Source of the DNA: Bacteroidales bacterium UBA1751
Lineage (GTDB): Bacteria > Bacteroidota > Bacteroidia > Bacteroidales > UBA932
DNA: 8,671 nucleotides
NCBI GenBank assembly: GCA_002315995.1
Contig: DCHN01000022.1
Location: 1 to 8,671 of the forward strand
Direction: 5' to 3'
Position numbers and translations under genes: made by a program. This document shows, piece by piece, positions 6,754 to 8,671 of the stretch; the first letter of the stretch is position 1; the number at the start of each line of letters is the position of its first letter. A model generated the notes under the pieces. It saw only the letters and a list, made by a program, of their open reading frames with translations, was not told where the DNA came from and made no database searches.

Positions 6754-7593
6754 ATGAATGGTCTCAGTGAAATAATGATCTCACATGCCAACCCGGCACA
6801 GGTGGCGGGGTTGTCGAGATTCTTCAAGACAGGTCCGGGACAATATGGTGAGGGTGACAAGTTTCTTGGAATAAAGGTGCCTGTTACAAGAGAGGTTGTG
6901 AAGGTGTTTATTCAGGAGAACAAAACTTCCTTAACGGCAAAAGGTACCCAAAAGTCCCTTGAAGATTTGTGGAAAGAGATTGCAAAAGATGACATCCTTA
7001 AGGATTTCTCCTCAGAGTATCACGAAATAAGGCTGGCCTCTCTCCTGCTGCTGGTTCAGATATACAAGCATGCAAAAAAGAATCCGCGACTGCAGAAGGA
7101 GTGTGTGGATTTCTACTTGAGCCATACAAAGTATATCAATAACTGGGATCTGGTGGACTTGAGTTGTTATGAGATTCTTGGTGACTGGATTCTTAAAAAT
7201 ATCACTTCGGAGGGATGTATCTCCAAAGAGTGCGGCAAGGATAAGCGACATGCAGAGAGTTCCATGGTTCTCTTTGAGTTGGCCAGAAATGGCAAGACAA
7301 TATGGGAACAACGCATAGGAATAGTTAGTTCAATGGCACTTATTAGAGATGGAAAAATTGACGAAACATTTGAACTGGCACAAATATTCCTTGACAAACC
7401 AAAACCTCTTCATGACCTTCTGCAAAAGGCGGTAGGCTGGCTTCTTCGTGAAACAGTGAAACAGGATGAGGGGCGGTGCCTGAAGGAGTGGCTCACTCCT
7501 CGTTGTTCAACAATGCCTCGTACAATGCTGCGTTATGCCATTGAGAAGTTTACGCCTGAGGATAAGGAATTCTTTATGAACTGCAAGATGTAA
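6754..7593 (+). CDS. AlkD-like DNA alkylation repair protein (HEAT-like DNA glycosylase)
   Basis: A 279-residue protein of the DNA alkylation repair family (PF08713), built of HEAT-like helical repeats. AlkD enzymes remove N3- and N7-alkylated purines without flipping the base out, holding the DNA with conserved aromatic and acidic residues. Against the Bacillus cereus AlkD pattern I see the N-terminal RFFKTGPGQYGEGDKFLGIKVP block (22-43), the NWDLVD motif giving Trp131 and the catalytic-type Asp135, WEQRIGI giving Arg187, and AVGWLLRE giving Trp229, so the key Trp/Asp/Arg/Trp set is retained. Length is somewhat above the roughly 225-240 residues common in the family, mainly through an insert at about 55-80 and about 155-168. 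The ATG at 6754 is supported by the immediately preceding promoter and by the usual spacing to the RFFKTGPG block; the ATG at 6775 is a less likely alternative. It has its own promoter and is insulated upstream by a terminator. Confidence 0.92.
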   Translation: MNGLSEIMISHANPAQVAGLSRFFKTGPGQYGEGDKFLGIKVPVTREVVKVFIQENKTSLTAKGTQKSLEDLWKEIAKDDILKDFSSEYHEIRLASLLLLVQIYKHAKKNPRLQKECVDFYLSHTKYINNWDLVDLSCYEILGDWILKNITSEGCISKECGKDKRHAESSMVLFELARNGKTIWEQRIGIVSSMALIRDGKIDETFELAQIFLDKPKPLHDLLQKAVGWLLRETVKQDEGRCLKEWLTPRCSTMPRTMLRYAIEKFTPEDKEFFMNCKM

Positions 7594-7620
7594 AGTAAAG
7601 TAAAGTAAAGTAAAGCAAAG
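7591..7620 (+). repeat. Pentanucleotide tandem repeat (TAAAG)5 plus CAAAG
   Basis: Five exact TAAAG units (7591-7615) followed by one CAAAG and a decayed CAATAAAT. The first TAA is the stop codon of the DNA repair gene, so the array fills the start of the 70-bp spacer before the methylmalonyl-CoA decarboxylase gene. Such arrays are prone to gain or lose units by slippage; any effect on the neighbouring genes is unproven. Confidence 0.95.
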
Positions 7621-7663
7621 CAATAAATAGCTTCTTAGATTCACTTAATATAATTCTATCGCC

Positions 7664-8464
7664 ATGTTGGACGTAATGATTCAAGACAAGATCTGTTTCC
7701 TAGAGATGAGGAATGAAGACAGACTCAACTGCCTCAGCGAGAAGCTGTGTCAAGAGATTATTGATGGTTTGAATTTCGCCTACTCATCTGAATGTGTAGG
7801 TGTTGTAATTGCCGCACGCACCAACAAAGGCGTATGGAGTGCGGGGCATGACATAAAAGAGCTGCCAACCGGCGGTGGTGATCCATTGGCATACGATGTT
7901 CCAATGGAGAAGATGCTCAGAAAGATTCAGGATCTCCCTATTCCTGTAATTGCATACGTTACAGGAACTGTATGGGGTGGAGCCTGCGACCTCTGCCTCT
8001 CGTGCGATATGATAGTGTCTGTTGATACGGCAACCTTTGCAATTACACCGGCAAAACTTGGTATTCCATATAATGCTTCGGGTATCATGCACTTCATAAA
8101 CCAGTTGGGAATAAACAAGGCCCGCGAGATGTTCTTCACCGCAAATCCCATTACGGCGCAGGACGCCTTGAACGTTGGCCTTCTTAACCATATAGCACCT
8201 GCCGAAGAGCTGGAGCAGATGATTAACGAGAAGATTCTCAACCCTCTCAGGAAGAATTCAATTCTTTCAATTAGCGCAATAAAGCGTCAGTTCAGAGTGC
8301 TCAGCCAATCAACCAGTGTGGTGTCATCCGAAAACTTTGAAATGGTGAACAACTGGCGCGAGAAAGTTTTCAGAGGACCTGATTATTCGGAAGGTGTCAG
8401 ATCATTCCTTGAAAAACGCAGCCCTAACTACAAAGGAAAGGCAAAAGATCTGGACGTAGAGTAA
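7664..8464 (+). CDS. scpB: Methylmalonyl-CoA decarboxylase, crotonase superfamily (ScpB/YgfG type)
   Basis: A 266-residue cytoplasmic enzyme that converts methylmalonyl-CoA to propionyl-CoA and CO2. It is close to E. coli ScpB (YgfG, 261 residues) along its whole length. Shared blocks are SAGHDIKELPTGGGDPLAYD (59-78), GTVWGGA (101-107), PAKLGIPYN (129-137), FTANPITAQDAL, the GLLNH block and SFLEKRSPN near the C-terminus. The E. coli active-site residues His66, Gly110 and Tyr140 correspond to His62, Gly106 and Tyr136, all with the same offset of four. This separates it from ordinary enoyl-CoA hydratases, which use two glutamates. In E. coli the gene sits with methylmalonyl-CoA mutase and a CoA transferase; no such partners are seen here. 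It follows the DNA repair gene by 70 bp, with a tandem repeat and no terminator between, so it may be read from that promoter or from a weak one of its own. A terminator follows directly. Confidence 0.9.
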   Translation: MLDVMIQDKICFLEMRNEDRLNCLSEKLCQEIIDGLNFAYSSECVGVVIAARTNKGVWSAGHDIKELPTGGGDPLAYDVPMEKMLRKIQDLPIPVIAYVTGTVWGGACDLCLSCDMIVSVDTATFAITPAKLGIPYNASGIMHFINQLGINKAREMFFTANPITAQDALNVGLLNHIAPAEELEQMINEKILNPLRKNSILSISAIKRQFRVLSQSTSVVSSENFEMVNNWREKVFRGPDYSEGVRSFLEKRSPNYKGKAKDLDVE

Positions 8465-8471
8465 CAATAAA

Positions 8472-8494
8472 GAACCCCGCTTTTGGCGGGGTTC
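8472..8494. terminator. Bidirectional terminator between scpB and the C1 peptidase gene
   Basis: A perfect 9-bp GC-rich stem, GAACCCCGC (8472-8480) and GCGGGGTTC (8486-8494), with a 5-base loop. The better T-rich tail (TTTATTGTT) is on the minus-strand side, suiting the convergent peptidase gene; on the plus strand it lies 7 bp past the scpB stop. Confidence 0.85.
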
Positions 8495-8515
8495 ATTGCA
8501 TATAGTCTGGATTCA

Positions 8516-8671
8516 CTAAAGTCCCATTTTCTTCCTTATTGCAGCAGGAATTGCATCCTTGTGAACAAGATAGCAAATGGTGTTTGACTTTACATACTCC
8601 AATGACATATAGTGGTAACCGTCGGCATTGCGGCGTTTGCCCCAACTGTTCTTTGTAATGTAGTACTTTAC
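8516..8671 (-). CDS. C1 family cysteine peptidase, bleomycin hydrolase/aminopeptidase C-like (C-terminal end)
   Basis: The minus strand is open from the window edge to a TAG at 8518-8516, giving the last 51 residues of a protein whose start is outside the window. They begin VKYYITKNSWG, which contains the papain-family KNSWG motif carrying the catalytic asparagine, and continue through GYHYMSLEYVKSNT to the end LVHKDAIPAAIRKKMGL. A VHKDA-type tail ending in xKKxG(I/L) is typical of the Bacteroidota aminopeptidase C/bleomycin hydrolase group (PF03051), which trims N-terminal residues from peptides. The catalytic Cys and His would lie upstream of the visible part and cannot be checked. It is convergent with scpB and shares a terminator with it. 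Confidence 0.8.
   Translation of the reverse strand, partial: VKYYITKNSWGKRRNADGYHYMSLEYVKSNTICYLVHKDAIPAAIRKKMGL

Overview
The window looks like chromosomal DNA from a Bacteroidota bacterium, most likely order Bacteroidales. The evidence is: three exact copies of the Bacteroidota -7 promoter element (TAnnTTTG) just ahead of start codons; A-rich leaders with no Shine-Dalgarno on most genes; two lipoproteins with short signal peptides ending in (V/T)SC; and protein families typical of the order (DUF1460 peptidase, lipoprotein beta-lactamase-fold hydrolase, C1 aminopeptidase ending in a VHKDA-type tail). No species-level call is possible from the sequence alone. There are no tRNA, rRNA, CRISPR or insertion-sequence signals, and no gene-free stretch longer than about 160 bases.

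Left third (1-2933, plus strand): the 3' part of a DUF368/PopT-type membrane protein, then a lipoprotein serine hydrolase of the beta-lactamase/PBP fold, then an exported DUF1460 cysteine peptidase. Gaps are 10 bp and roughly zero, so they look like one transcript, and all three fit a cell-envelope or peptidoglycan theme. The unit ends in a strong hairpin shared with the convergent clpB gene.

Middle (2936-6107, minus strand): clpB, encoding a ClpB disaggregase that has both AAA+ modules and the full coiled-coil middle domain but no N-terminal domain; upstream of it lies an AraC-family regulator. The regulator is divergent from a small lipoprotein gene (6220-6621). The 112-bp region between them holds opposing promoters and a direct repeat with a 21-bp pitch, a plausible AraC-type operator.

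Right third (6622-8671): a terminator, then an AlkD-type DNA alkylation repair protein whose promoter sits so close to its ATG that the mRNA may be leaderless. A pentanucleotide tandem repeat begins at its stop codon. Next is a methylmalonyl-CoA decarboxylase of the E. coli ScpB/YgfG type, a bidirectional terminator, and the C-terminal end of a minus-strand bleomycin-hydrolase/aminopeptidase C-like C1 peptidase cut by the window edge.

Most of the window is ordinary housekeeping or accessory chromosome. The points most worth a second look are the N-domain-less ClpB, the AraC/lipoprotein divergent pair with its putative operator, the envelope operon, the near-leaderless promoters and the pentanucleotide repeat. 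I do not see a convincing wholly new multi-gene system.
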